DNA of 46,522 bases, taken from assembly GCF_001440405.1 (NCBI RefSeq), contig NZ_LLXX01000187.1, forward strand, positions 1-46,522, written 5' to 3'. A program made the translations under genes and the position numbers. Shown here piece by piece: positions 17,075-25,739 of the stretch (position 1 is its first letter; each line of letters begins with the position of its first letter). A model generated the notes under the pieces. That model was not told where the DNA came from, searched no databases, and was given only the letters and a program-made list of their open reading frames with translations. The DNA comes from Bradyrhizobium valentinum (GTDB taxonomy: Bacteria; Pseudomonadota; Alphaproteobacteria; Rhizobiales; Xanthobacteraceae).

Positions 17075-18477
17075 AATGCACCACAGCTCCCAGCACGAAA
17101 TGCGTCAAAGATTCGCTGCGCCTTGGCGAGCGTCTCCTCGTATTCGGCCTCTGGATCCGACATCGCCGTGATCCCGCTCCCTGCATAAAACACAGCCAAG
17201 TCATCGTCGAATGTGACCGTGCGGATCGCAATGTTCGTATCCATGTGCCCGTTGAAGCCGATAAAGCCGATCGCCCCGCAATAGACCTCTCGCGCCACCC
17301 GCTCGATCTCCGCAATAATTTCCATCGATCGCACCTTGGGCGCCCCGGTGATGGAGCCGCCGGGAAAGCACGCTCGCAGTAAGGTGACGGCGTCTTCATC
17401 TCCGGCAAGTTCACCCGTCACGGTCGACACGAGGTGGTGCACTGAGGCATAGGATTCCAGGGCACACAGCGCTGGAACCTCGACCGACTGCGGCGTGCAA
17501 ACGCGTGACAGATCGTTGCGCAGGAGGTCGACGATCATCGTGTTCTCGGCACGGTCCTTTTCGGACGCGAGGAGGAGTTCAGCGCGGCGCCGGTCGTCCT
17601 TGGAATCAGCGGAGCGCGCGATCGTGCCCTTGATCGGGCGCGTTTCGACCTGCCGTCCATTAAGTTTGAGGAATCGTTCTGGCGAGCTCGAGGCAATGGT
17701 CAGCCTGCCATAGCGCAGGAGGGCCGCAAAGGGGGCCGGGTTCAACGACCGCAGCCGACAATAGAAAGCCAGCGGATCAAATGAGCTCGACAGGCGGGCG
17801 CTGAAGCGCTGCGCAATGTTCGCTTGGAAGATGTCGCCAGCCAGAATCAAGTCGATGACGCGCTGCACCGCCGCAATGTAGCCCTCACGGCTGAAGTTCG
17901 AATGCCATGCGCCCGCTGTGGCGGGGAGGTCATTCCGCGGCGCCCTTGGGCCGGCGAGCCGCGCTGCAAACTCATCGGCCCGACGGCGCGCACGCTCGCG
18001 CCGTCGTGCGAGATCCTGCTCCGGCCATCCGGTCGAGACGAGCCAGCATTTTTCGTCACGGTGGTCGAAGCTGATGACCACATCATAGAAATGCAGGATG
18101 GATTGCGGCAACCTCTGACCGGAAATTGCCGGCGCGGGCAGTCGCTCCAGTGTCCTGTTCAGATCATAAGCAAAGAAGCCGGCCGCACCACCCTGGAACG
18201 GCGGCAGATCGGGACGATGCTCTTCGCGGTACCTGGCGAGCAGGGTGCGAAGAGCTCGCCACGGATTGCCCGCAAGAGTCTCTCCGTTGCAACTCGCCTG
18301 TCCGTCCGCGACCATATAGGTGCTGAAGGGGTCGCAGGCCATATAGGAGTAGCGCCCGAGCAGCTGCGGTGCAGCGCTATCGAGGAACGTCAGGTGCGGT
18401 CGATGCGCGAGACAGCGCATCGCGGTGACAGGCTCAATCCACTGCAGTTCGCGGACGTGCATCGCCTTGTCACTCAC
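17071..18477 (-). CDS. pabB: aminodeoxychorismate synthase component I (PabB)
   Basis: A 468-residue chorismate-utilising enzyme converting chorismate plus ammonia to 4-amino-4-deoxychorismate. The N-terminal domain has LLGRYSYMACDPF and the GGAAGFFAYDL segment. The C-terminal catalytic domain has GDIFQANIAQRFSA, ASSSPERFLKL, the ETRPIKGTIARS loop, AENTMIVDLLRNDLSRVC, FPGGSITGAPKVRSMEII, GAIGFIGFNGHMDTNIAIRT and the final GSGITAMSDPEAEYEET. The lysine in PIKGT marks PabB, since anthranilate synthases have PIAGT. The first start is GTG 18477; an ATG at 18462 with AAGG close upstream is an alternative. Leads the operon into pabA. Confidence 0.9.
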   Translation of the reverse strand: MSDKAMHVRELQWIEPVTAMRCLAHRPHLTFLDSAAPQLLGRYSYMACDPFSTYMVADGQASCNGETLAGNPWRALRTLLARYREEHRPDLPPFQGGAAGFFAYDLNRTLERLPAPAISGQRLPQSILHFYDVVISFDHRDEKCWLVSTGWPEQDLARRRERARRRADEFAARLAGPRAPRNDLPATAGAWHSNFSREGYIAAVQRVIDLILAGDIFQANIAQRFSARLSSSFDPLAFYCRLRSLNPAPFAALLRYGRLTIASSSPERFLKLNGRQVETRPIKGTIARSADSKDDRRRAELLLASEKDRAENTMIVDLLRNDLSRVCTPQSVEVPALCALESYASVHHLVSTVTGELAGDEDAVTLLRACFPGGSITGAPKVRSMEIIAEIERVAREVYCGAIGFIGFNGHMDTNIAIRTVTFDDDLAVFYAGSGITAMSDPEAEYEETLAKAQRIFDAFRAGSCGAF

Positions 18478-18579
18478 CGACGATTGGCGTGCTGGTGAGA
18501 CGCGCTCCGATTACGAATCCCCACCCCGACGAGAGCGACGCTCGTCTGGCCCCGCAAGGTCTTGAGATCGATTGCCAGG

Positions 18580-18939
18580 TTAACCCCCGCCGGTGGACCC
18601 GAAGCGCCCACTACCTTGGCTTACCGCTGCCGTCGAGGCGAACCGCGCATCTGTGGCTACATTATAGTCGGCCGCGAACCGCAGCTCCCGGAGGGATCGT
18701 ACCCGCCTGATCGATTCCTGGTAGAGATCGTGCGCTTTGTATGCTGCGAGCTCCGTCTCGTTGTCGAACTCACCATAAACCACCACGTCGATCTCGTTGC
18801 CAAGCTGGTCAGTCTTGCGGTTGCGCGCAACCTCGAGCCGGCGTGCATGCGGGATTGTGGTGAGAAGCGAAAGGCCTTCGATGATTTGGTCGATATGGGC
18901 CTGATCTTTGGCGCTGAACAAGACGATGTGACGAATCAT
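18580..18939 (-). CDS. Dabb (stress-responsive alpha/beta barrel) domain protein
   Basis: A 119-residue protein with a single ferredoxin-like Dabb domain: MIRHIVLFSAKDQAHIDQII, LLTTIPHARRLEVARNRKTD, DVVVYGEFDNETELAAYKAH and LYQESIRRVRSL. These proteins form dimeric barrels, and their substrates are mostly unknown. The last twenty residues (after YNVATDAR) are Gly/Ser-rich and may not belong to the original protein. ATG 18939 is preceded by TAAGG at a suitable distance; the frame upstream of it is weak. It lies between pabBA and bioR, all on the minus strand, with gaps that suggest its own transcript. Confidence 0.75.
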   Translation of the reverse strand: MIRHIVLFSAKDQAHIDQIIEGLSLLTTIPHARRLEVARNRKTDQLGNEIDVVVYGEFDNETELAAYKAHDLYQESIRRVRSLRELRFAADYNVATDARFASTAAVSQGSGRFGSTGGG

Positions 18940-19110
18940 GGATGGCCTTAAGGAGTGATGTCGCAAGGAGGTCGCATAACTAGCTTAGGAACGAGCCCGC
19001 TGCAACGGCGGGCGGCCGCAAGCCGCCTCGCGCGGCAAGACGGTCGAAGGTTTGACCCTCTAGCGCTTCGCCCGCGGTCGGCAACGCAACTCGCCAGATC
19101 TCATTCCTGG

Positions 19111-19746
19111 TCAGGACGCAGGAAGGGCGAGGCGCTCAATCGTTTGAATGTGGCGCGCGAGCAGACTACAGGCCTGGTCGGTGTTGCGCGCTCGCAGGGC
19201 TTGCAGAATCAGGCGGTGATCCTGATTGGACCGCGGTCGCCAGCCGCTACTGCGCGCCACCGCGAACACGACTCGTGAATTTGCAAGCTGTAGTCCGTCG
19301 AGGCTCGCGAGCAGGCGCGGCATCGCGCAGGGCGCCACCAGCGCGTGGTGAAAGGCGCGGTTGGCCATTTCAAAGTCCTGAATCGTTTGGGCATTGTCTC
19401 CTTCAATCAGGGCAAGCTCGATCCGTGCCAAATGTCTAGAGGTGAGCTTTGGCGCCGCATTGCGCAACGCGACCACTTCGAGCGCGGCACGCATCTCGGC
19501 GATCTCCTTCACCGAATTGGTATCGAGCGGAGCAACCCGCATACCGCGACGGGGCACGCCGACGACAAGCTGTTGGGCCTGAAGTTGCCGAAACGCCTCG
19601 CGCACCGGGACGTGGCTGGAGTTGAATTCTCGCGCGACATGATCCTGCCGGAGTGGGGCGTCTGGTTGCAGCGCGCCGCTGACAATGCGCGCAGCGATTG
19701 CCGCTGCAATGCGACCCGCCATCGTCGTGTTCTCGTCGTCCGTCAT
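19111..19746 (-). CDS. bioR: GntR-family biotin repressor (BioR type)
   Basis: A 211-residue FadR/VanR-subgroup GntR protein. The winged helix is at about residues 8-72 (GRIAAAIAARIVSGALQPDA, LRQDHVAREFNSSHVPVREA, LQAQQLVVGVPRRGMRVAPL), followed by an all-helical FCD domain (EIAEMRAALEVVALRNA, FHHALVAPCAMPRLLASL, DHRLILQALRARNTDQA, LLARHIQTIERL). In alphaproteobacteria lacking BirA's DNA-binding domain, BioR represses bio genes at a TTATCTATAA-like palindrome. Here it is divergent from bioB, and such a site occurs both three bases before its own ATG and before bioB. The assignment rests on context plus sites. Confidence 0.85.
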   Translation of the reverse strand: MTDDENTTMAGRIAAAIAARIVSGALQPDAPLRQDHVAREFNSSHVPVREAFRQLQAQQLVVGVPRRGMRVAPLDTNSVKEIAEMRAALEVVALRNAAPKLTSRHLARIELALIEGDNAQTIQDFEMANRAFHHALVAPCAMPRLLASLDGLQLANSRVVFAVARSSGWRPRSNQDHRLILQALRARNTDQACSLLARHIQTIERLALPAS

Positions 19747-19749
19747 AGA

Positions 19750-19759
19750 TTATCTATCA
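19750..19759. promoter_or_regulatory. BioR box before bioR
   Basis: TTATCTATCA, one mismatch from the palindromic TTATCTATAA, three bases upstream of the bioR start codon: an autoregulatory position. Confidence 0.65.
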
Positions 19760-19942
19760 AATTATGCGCCGGCCGTGCGCGACGACTCGGCCGTACCAAT
19801 CGAGAATGGCCTCTTTTTGCAGATTTTCTGCAATCCGGGCAGATTTCCGGGGCCTTTGAGCGTTGACACATCTTTATGTTCGTCTTGGAGAACGCATAGA
19901 AGGGTCCAACGGACGGGCACACATAATAAATAATCGACGTCC

Positions 19943-19952
19943 TTATCTATTA
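19943..19952. promoter_or_regulatory. BioR box before bioB
   Basis: TTATCTATTA, one mismatch from TTATCTATAA, 21 bases before the bioB ATG. Binding here would block the whole bioB-panD-bioFDA unit. Confidence 0.68.
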
Positions 19953-19973
19953 AAACTTGGGAAGGCAAGTTAT

Positions 19974-20969
19974 ATGGTTGCTGTCGTGGGAGTAGAAGGG
20001 AATGACAGGGGCAACGGCGTGCCGGTCCGAAGTGACTGGGAGCGAGCCGAGGCCGGCGCGCTTTATGGCCTGCCGTTTGCCGACCTGATGTTTCAGGCGC
20101 AGAGCATTCATCGCGATAACTTCGATCCAAACCGCGTCGAAACAGCAAGCCTGCTCAGCATCAAGACCGGCGGTTGTCCGGAAGACTGCGGCTACTGCGC
20201 GCAGAGCGCGCACTACGACACCAGCCTGAAAGCCACCCGCCTGATGGATCGCGCCGATGTGGTCGCCACTGCGCAGCGCGCCAAGGATGCCGGCGCGACT
20301 CGCTTCTGCATGGCCGCCGCCTGGCGCGGTCCAAAAGATCGCGATCTCGATCAGATCTGCGACATGGTCACCGCGGTTAAAGGGCTTGGCATGGAAACCT
20401 GCGTCACGCTCGGCATGCTGACGCCTAAGCAGGCCGCACGGCTCTCTGAGGCCGGTCTCGACTTCTACAATCACAACGTTGACACCTCGCCGGAGTTCTA
20501 CGACAAAATCATCACCACCCGCACCCTGCAGGACCGCGTCGACACACTTGCGCACGTCCGCGATGCCGGCATCAAGGTGTGCAGTGGCGGCATTATCGGC
20601 ATGGGCGAGCGCCTCGAGGACCGGCTCGGCATGCTCGTCCTGCTCGCCAATCTGCCGAGCCATCCGCAAAGCGTGCCAATCAATCTATGGAACGAGGTCA
20701 CGGGCGTACCGGTCTATGACACCGCGGAGCGCCCCAATCCGATCGCGCTGGTGCGCCTGATAGCGACGGCCCGAATCATGATGCCGAAGAGCGCGGTGCG
20801 GTTATCCGCCGGACGGCAGTACATGACCGACGAATTGCAGGCGCTGTGCTTTTTGGCCGGCGCAAATTCGATCTTTATCGGCGATGTACTGTTGACCACC
20901 AAGAACCCGCAGCGCGACCGCGACGCGAGTTTGTTGCACCGGCTCGGCATCACGTCCGGGCTTGCCTGA
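19974..20969 (+). CDS. bioB: biotin synthase
   Basis: A 331-residue radical-SAM enzyme that inserts sulfur into dethiobiotin, the last step of biotin synthesis. Motifs: SLLSIKTGGCPEDCGYCAQS with the CxxxCxxC that holds the 4Fe-4S cluster, FCMAAAWRGPKDRD, TLGMLTPKQAARLSEAGLD, YNHNVDTSPEFY, KVCSGGIIGMGE, PINLWNEVTGVPV and RLSAGRQYMTDELQALCFLA (ligands of the 2Fe-2S cluster). I start it at ATG 19974, which has GGGAAGG upstream. The frame is open further 5', but that stretch carries the BioR box and is not family-like. First gene of the bio operon. Confidence 0.95.
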   Translation: MVAVVGVEGNDRGNGVPVRSDWERAEAGALYGLPFADLMFQAQSIHRDNFDPNRVETASLLSIKTGGCPEDCGYCAQSAHYDTSLKATRLMDRADVVATAQRAKDAGATRFCMAAAWRGPKDRDLDQICDMVTAVKGLGMETCVTLGMLTPKQAARLSEAGLDFYNHNVDTSPEFYDKIITTRTLQDRVDTLAHVRDAGIKVCSGGIIGMGERLEDRLGMLVLLANLPSHPQSVPINLWNEVTGVPVYDTAERPNPIALVRLIATARIMMPKSAVRLSAGRQYMTDELQALCFLAGANSIFIGDVLLTTKNPQRDRDASLLHRLGITSGLA

Positions 20970-21019
20970 TTGAAAACAGCTAAACGGGCGCTGTGCGCAA
21001 ACTCCGGCTTAGGTGAGAA

Positions 21020-21379
21020 ATGCAGATTACGTTGATGAAAGGCAAAATCCATCGCGCCTCGGTAACCGAAGCCGATCTGTACCTTGAAGGTTCGATTTCG
21101 ATTGATCGGGCGCTGCTGGACGCGGCGGGATTCCTGATCAACGAGCGCGTCGAAATCTACAACATCGAAACCGGAGCGAGTTTCGCCACCGAGGTGATGG
21201 AAGCGCCCCGCGGGTCTGGCGCCATAGATTTGAACGGTGCGGCTGCGCGGCTCGCGATGCCCGGAGACAAAATTATTATCGTTGCATATGCCTCCTTTGA
21301 TGAGGCGGAAGCAAAAATCTTCAGGCCGCGTGTGTGCTGGTCGACGGAGAAAATCGCATCTTGTCACGTTGAAAGCTAA
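21020..21379 (+). CDS. panD: aspartate 1-decarboxylase proenzyme
   Basis: A 119-residue pyruvoyl enzyme that decarboxylates aspartate to beta-alanine for pantothenate/CoA. The proenzyme is cut between Gly24 and Ser25 in YLEGSISID, and Ser25 becomes the pyruvoyl group. Also seen: KGKIHRASVTEADL with active-site Lys9, ERVEIYNIETGASF, GSGAIDLNGAAARLA and GDKIIIVAYASFDEAEA. The C-terminus after FRPRVCWS is short and atypical. It sits inside the biotin operon, 50 bases after bioB and 74 before bioF, so BioR should control it too. A panB remnant occurs 4 kb downstream; panC is not in the window. Confidence 0.92.
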   Translation: MQITLMKGKIHRASVTEADLYLEGSISIDRALLDAAGFLINERVEIYNIETGASFATEVMEAPRGSGAIDLNGAAARLAMPGDKIIIVAYASFDEAEAKIFRPRVCWSTEKIASCHVES

Positions 21380-21453
21380 GGTCGCTGCTGAAGCAGTTGT
21401 TCTTAGCGGCCAATGGAATTCTTGCGCGATGGATCGTGATCCTGGAGTGAAGA

Positions 21454-22608
21454 ATGAACGCAAACCACGCGGCCAAAGTTGCCGATTATGTCGCGGCCTT
21501 GCATGCCCTGAAACACGACAATCGCCTGCGGAGTCTCAGGCCGCGCGCGGGAATTGATTTCGCATCGAACGATTATCTGGCGCTCGCGAGCGCGCCGCGT
21601 ATGAAAAAGGCTCTCATAGCCGCTCTCCAGGCCGGCACACCAATCGGCGCTGGCGGGTCGCGGCTTCTCCGCGGCAATTGCGAGGAGCACGAAGTTCTCG
21701 AAGCAGCCGCTGCCAGGTTCTTTGGGGCAGAGACGGCGCTTTTCTTTAGCGGCGGTTATGTCGCAAACTTTGCTATCCTAACAACGCTGCCGCAGCGGGG
21801 CGATTTGCTTGTCCTCGATTCGCTCGTGCACGCGAGTATTCATGAAGGAGCGCGAGCTGGCCGGGCCGACTTTCGGATAAGCGCCCATAATGACCTCCAG
21901 TCGATCGAAAACACAATTCTTGACTGGCGGGCCAAAGGCGGAGTGGGCCGCGTCTGGATCGTGGTCGAAAGTCTCTACAGCATGGATGGCGATTTCGCGC
22001 CGCTCGAAGAGCTGGTCGCGATTGCGGACCGGCACGATGCATTCCTGATGGTGGATGAGGCTCATGCCACAGGCGTTTACGGCGAGCAGGGACGAGGACT
22101 CACCGCGCCCCATGAAAGGCGCGAAAATCTCTTGGTCGTTCATACCTGCGGCAAGGCGCTGGGTACGGCCGGCGCGCTTGTCACTGCCTCCGGCGTGCTG
22201 CGCGACTTTATGATCAATCGCTGCCGTCCGTTTATCTACGCTACGGCGCCATCACCCTTGACGGCTGTCGCCGTACGCGAGGCAATCTTGATCCTGCAGC
22301 AGGAACCCGAGCGTCAGCAACGTTTGGCCAACCTGGTCGCATTCACGCATCGGGAGATCGGCGTGCGCGGTTTGCGAAATACTTCGGACTCGCAGATCGT
22401 GCCCTATATTGTTGGCGACAACTCGCGTGCGATGCGGCTTGCATCGAGGCTGCAGGCTCGCGGCTTCGATATCCGCGGAATCCGGCCGCCAACTGTGCCG
22501 GCGGGCACAGCCCGTTTGCGAATTTCACTGACACTCAACGTTGTGGAGGACGACGTGCGCGCGATGCTCGATGCTCTCATAGAGGAGACGAGAGGTGAAT
22601 CTCGATGA
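21454..22608 (+). CDS. bioF: 8-amino-7-oxononanoate synthase
   Basis: A 384-residue PLP enzyme (alpha-oxoamine synthase) that joins pimeloyl thioester with alanine. Motifs: FASNDYLALASAPRMKKALI, GAGGSRLLRGNCEEHEVLE, ALFFSGGYVANFAIL, VLDSLVHASIHEGARAG, VWIVVESLYSMDGDFAPLEE, DEAHATGVYGEQGRG, and HTCGKALGTAGAL with the PLP lysine. The C-terminal domain includes DIRGIRPPTVPAGTARLRIS. ATG 21454 follows a CTGGAGTGAAG stretch. The 3' end overlaps the bioD start by four bases. Intact, normal length. Confidence 0.95.
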   Translation: MNANHAAKVADYVAALHALKHDNRLRSLRPRAGIDFASNDYLALASAPRMKKALIAALQAGTPIGAGGSRLLRGNCEEHEVLEAAAARFFGAETALFFSGGYVANFAILTTLPQRGDLLVLDSLVHASIHEGARAGRADFRISAHNDLQSIENTILDWRAKGGVGRVWIVVESLYSMDGDFAPLEELVAIADRHDAFLMVDEAHATGVYGEQGRGLTAPHERRENLLVVHTCGKALGTAGALVTASGVLRDFMINRCRPFIYATAPSPLTAVAVREAILILQQEPERQQRLANLVAFTHREIGVRGLRNTSDSQIVPYIVGDNSRAMRLASRLQARGFDIRGIRPPTVPAGTARLRISLTLNVVEDDVRAMLDALIEETRGESR

Positions 22609-23237
22609 GTCAGCGGATCGTGGTAACAGGCACAGATACCGGGATCGGAAAAACGGTTTTTTCTGCGGGACTCGCCGATCTCCTCGGCGCGAACTATTGG
22701 AAACCGATTCAGGCCGGCCTCGAAGGGGAGACCGATACGGAGCTCGTCGCACGGCTGGGCAGCCTCTCAGCCGATCGCATCGTGCCGGAGCTTTACCGCC
22801 TTCGAACGCCCGCTTCGCCCTATCATTCCGCCGAAATTGATGGAGTTCGCATTGACGCGGATTCGCTGGATGTGCCGGATACCGGGGAACGACCGCTAGT
22901 GATCGAGGGTGCCGGCGGGCTGATGGTGCCGCTGAGTCTCGGCGCAGTTTATGCTGACGTCTTTGAGCGATGGCGGCTTCCAGTCGTGCTTTGCGCAAGA
23001 ACAGCGCTGGGCACCATTAATCACTCGCTGCTGTCGATAGAGGCTCTGCGAAAGCGCCAGATCGAGCTTCTTGGGATTGCGTTCATTGGCGAGAGAAATT
23101 CTGAGACTGAGAGCGCAATTTGCGAGATCGGGCGGGTGCGTTGGTTAGGGCGATTGCCCTGGCTTTCTCCTCTCACGGCAGACACGCTGCAGGCCGCGTT
23201 CAAAGCCTCATTCCGCGGTGATGATTTCAAGCCATGA
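22605..23237 (+). CDS. bioD: dethiobiotin synthetase
   Basis: A 210-residue ATP-dependent carboxylase that closes the ureido ring of dethiobiotin. Motifs: VTGTDTGIGKTVFSAGL (P-loop), YWKPIQAGLEGETDTE, YRLRTPASPYHSAEIDG, LVIEGAGGLMVPL, VVLCARTALGTINHSLLSIE. ATG overlaps the bioF stop (ATGA) and its own stop overlaps bioA, so the three genes are translationally coupled. Intact. Confidence 0.94.
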   Translation: MSQRIVVTGTDTGIGKTVFSAGLADLLGANYWKPIQAGLEGETDTELVARLGSLSADRIVPELYRLRTPASPYHSAEIDGVRIDADSLDVPDTGERPLVIEGAGGLMVPLSLGAVYADVFERWRLPVVLCARTALGTINHSLLSIEALRKRQIELLGIAFIGERNSETESAICEIGRVRWLGRLPWLSPLTADTLQAAFKASFRGDDFKP

Positions 23238-24499
23238 TGCCAAAGACGAAGTCGCCGATCTGGCATCCGTTCACGCAACACGCGCTTCAAAACGAGATGA
23301 CAAAGGTTGTGCGTGGTGAAGGGGCCTATCTCCACACCGCCGATGGTCGCCGCATCATCGATGCAATCTCATCCTGGTGGGTCGTGACGCATGGTCATTG
23401 CCATCCACATATCGTGAGCGCCATCCGGGAACAGGCAGGCAAGCTCAACCAGATCATCTTCGCCGGCTATACCCACGATCCGGCCGAGGAGGTTGCGGCG
23501 CTACTCTTGAAACTGGCACCCCGCGGCCTCGACCATGTCTTCTTCTCCGACAGTGGCTCAGCCAGTGTGGAAGTGGCCTTAAAAATGGCACTCGGCTACT
23601 GGCATAATATCGGCAAACAGCGAATACGCATCATCGTGATGCAAGATTCCTACCACGGCGATACGGTTGGGGCGATGTCGGTCGGTGCCCGAGGCGTGTT
23701 CAACGCTGCGTATGGGCCGCTGCTGTTCGACGTCACCTCAATCCCATTCCCCGCGGGAGGTCGTGAGCAGGCGACGCTCGACGCGCTCGAGTCCGCATGT
23801 CGAAACGAAATGCCGGCCGCCTTTATTGTGGAGCCTCTGATATTGGGGGCAGGCGGGATGCTGATGTACCCAGCCTGGGTGCTAAGAGAGATGAAGCGGA
23901 TCTGCGAGGCCTCGGATGTCCTGTTCATTGCCGACGAGGTCATGACGGGCTGGGGCCGCACCGGAACGTTATTTGCCTGTGAGCAGGCCAATGTCACGCC
24001 CGATATTGCCTGCTATTCGAAGGGACTTACGGGAGGGGCGCTTCCGCTCGCCGTGACACTCTGCCGCGCAGATATTTTCGACGCACACTATTCGAAAGAT
24101 CGTACGCGTACGTTCTTTCATTCGAGTTCATATACCGCGAATCCTGTAGCCTGCGCCGCCGCAAAGGCCAACCTGGATCTCTGGCAAGATCAGGAAACTC
24201 GCCAACGTGTTGCATCGGTCGCCACGATGCAAGAGCAGGCAATTGAGCCATTCCGCGCCGACCCTCGCTTTGCAAACATCCGTCAAACTGGTACCATTAC
24301 AGCACTCGATCTGAAAACGAATGATGCTGGCTATCTCGCGGGCATCGGTCCGAAGCTTCAGGCTTTCTTTAAAGCCCGTAATCTGCTGCTGCGGCCGCTC
24401 GGCAACACGATCTATGTGATGCCGCCTTATTGCGTCACGGCGATAGATCTTGACCAAATCTATGCCGCCATCAGGGATTCTGCCGATGCGCAGGCTTGA
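23234..24499 (+). CDS. bioA: adenosylmethionine-8-amino-7-oxononanoate aminotransferase
   Basis: A 421-residue class III aminotransferase that aminates 8-amino-7-oxononanoate using S-adenosylmethionine. Motifs: IWHPFTQHALQNEM, IDAISSWWVVTHGHCHPHIV, FFSDSGSASVEVALKMALGY, DSYHGDTVGAMSVGARGVFN, ADEVMTGWGRTGTLFACEQA, CYSKGLTGGALPLAVTLC with the PLP lysine, and FFHSSSYTANPVACAAAKAN. The SWW and HGH residues fit BioA rather than other class III enzymes. Last gene of the operon; no strong terminator hairpin was recognised after it. No bioC, bioH, bioG or bioZ follows. Confidence 0.94.
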   Translation: MMPKTKSPIWHPFTQHALQNEMTKVVRGEGAYLHTADGRRIIDAISSWWVVTHGHCHPHIVSAIREQAGKLNQIIFAGYTHDPAEEVAALLLKLAPRGLDHVFFSDSGSASVEVALKMALGYWHNIGKQRIRIIVMQDSYHGDTVGAMSVGARGVFNAAYGPLLFDVTSIPFPAGGREQATLDALESACRNEMPAAFIVEPLILGAGGMLMYPAWVLREMKRICEASDVLFIADEVMTGWGRTGTLFACEQANVTPDIACYSKGLTGGALPLAVTLCRADIFDAHYSKDRTRTFFHSSSYTANPVACAAAKANLDLWQDQETRQRVASVATMQEQAIEPFRADPRFANIRQTGTITALDLKTNDAGYLAGIGPKLQAFFKARNLLLRPLGNTIYVMPPYCVTAIDLDQIYAAIRDSADAQA

Positions 24500-25027
24500 G
24501 GACGCGCTTGGTGCGTGTAGCCACCATTAAACGTCTCCGCACGTTCTCTAAGGAACGCGAACACCTCGGATTCGCCTAGGCAGCCGCAAAATCTACATCT
24601 CACCCAGCCCACAGTGACCATGCATTTCGAGCAGCTGGAGATAAAAATCGGATTGCCGCCCTTTGACACCGCAAAGCACGAGGTGGCAGCGACGAGATCG
24701 GGGCGAGTGCTAGCACACGCACCCCATCAGCAAGGCCTGTTGAAATCGGTCGAAGAAACGCGTGCGAGCGCAGGATTTAACCGTCAACGCGCCGCTCATT
24801 GCATCAATCAAGACGAAAATATTCGTTACAGATTGGAAATCCCAGCGAAGGACTCCGATTGAGCCGTCGCTTCACCAGGGAGGCGCACATCAGGGTCAAA
24901 CTCTTGCCCCCAGCGCCCGTACCTACCGCGAGACTTGGCATCGCCGACGCGGCTTTTCACGTGCGGGCGTGGTGCTGAGGCGAAGAAAGTGCAGGGGCTA
25001 TCCACCTAACGCCGATAGGAGGCGAAA
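24500..25027. other. gap, no gene recognised
   Basis: Frames of 80-100 codons exist (for example from 24614) but look like noise. AGGAGG at the right end belongs to the next small gene. Confidence 0.45.
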
Positions 25028-25213
25028 ATGCGCAACTGCTCCCATATTCCCTACTACGGTCCAGTGAGGTGCTGTGCGATTTGCGGCGGAAAGTTCGGGC
25101 TGATCCGCTACTACTGCTGGCGAACGGCCCTTTGTTCGAACAAATGCGTCGACCACTTCAAGGCGCGGCGGGAGGCCGACCACAAATGGCTTCGCTGGTT
25201 GCGAGCGGCTTAA
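25028..25213 (+). CDS. small cysteine-rich (zinc-ribbon-like) protein
   Basis: A 61-residue protein with CCAICGGKFGLIRYYCW followed by LCSNKCVDHFKARREADHKW. The pairs CxxC and CSNKC suggest a small zinc finger; the tail is basic and tryptophan-rich. Short proteins of this kind are frequent in Bradyrhizobium genomes without known role. An AGGAGG six bases before the ATG supports translation. It is followed by another orphan small gene on the same strand. Confidence 0.68.
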   Translation: MRNCSHIPYYGPVRCCAICGGKFGLIRYYCWRTALCSNKCVDHFKARREADHKWLRWLRAA

Positions 25214-25322
25214 ATGTGGCACCGAGTCGCGGGAGACAGGCGCGCGGCAGAAGCGCATTAGCGGAGTTGACAAACTTCTCATTAGAATTCGTTGTGACGC
25301 TAGAGTAGCATGGAAGCATCAA

Positions 25323-25523
25323 GTGACAGATACGTCGGCAACAATCATCGACTTCACTGCTTACAGGATGAACAAGCGTGCTGCGGCTGAGCTGTCGCGC
25401 GACGAAGTTTACTCGACCGCGCCCTATCGAGCGGTCGCATCCTTCTATTTCTTCTGGCCTTTTCTGGCCTGGATCCCGTTTGGTTTGCTGGATCTGCCCG
25501 CGTCGGACCAGGAGCCTTCGTGA
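25323..25523 (+). CDS. small membrane protein
   Basis: A 66-residue protein with a soluble start (TDTSATIIDFTAYRMNKRAA) and one hydrophobic segment (SFYFFWPFLAWIPFGLLDL, about residues 40-60). The opening T-I-I-D-F-x-A-Y/F-R and a single C-terminal membrane helix form a pattern seen in small Bradyrhizobium proteins of unknown role. The start is GTG 25323 with a weak GGAAG upstream. Confidence 0.55.
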   Translation: MTDTSATIIDFTAYRMNKRAAAELSRDEVYSTAPYRAVASFYFFWPFLAWIPFGLLDLPASDQEPS

Positions 25524-25739
25524 GCAATCCCCGGACGCTGCGATGGGAATTAGCGACAGAGATGGTTGCGCGACGACTAACGTTTGTGCGTAGTTCTCCA
25601 ATTTTAGGCAAGATCCTTCCTTCCCTCTACCATTGACGGTTTTCTCTCGACTTCCCTAGGAATCATTGGCTGCAGGGATACGGGGCGAGCGATCGACCGG
25701 GATCTAAAATGAGCCACAGTTCGGAGCAGCCTCTTGAAC

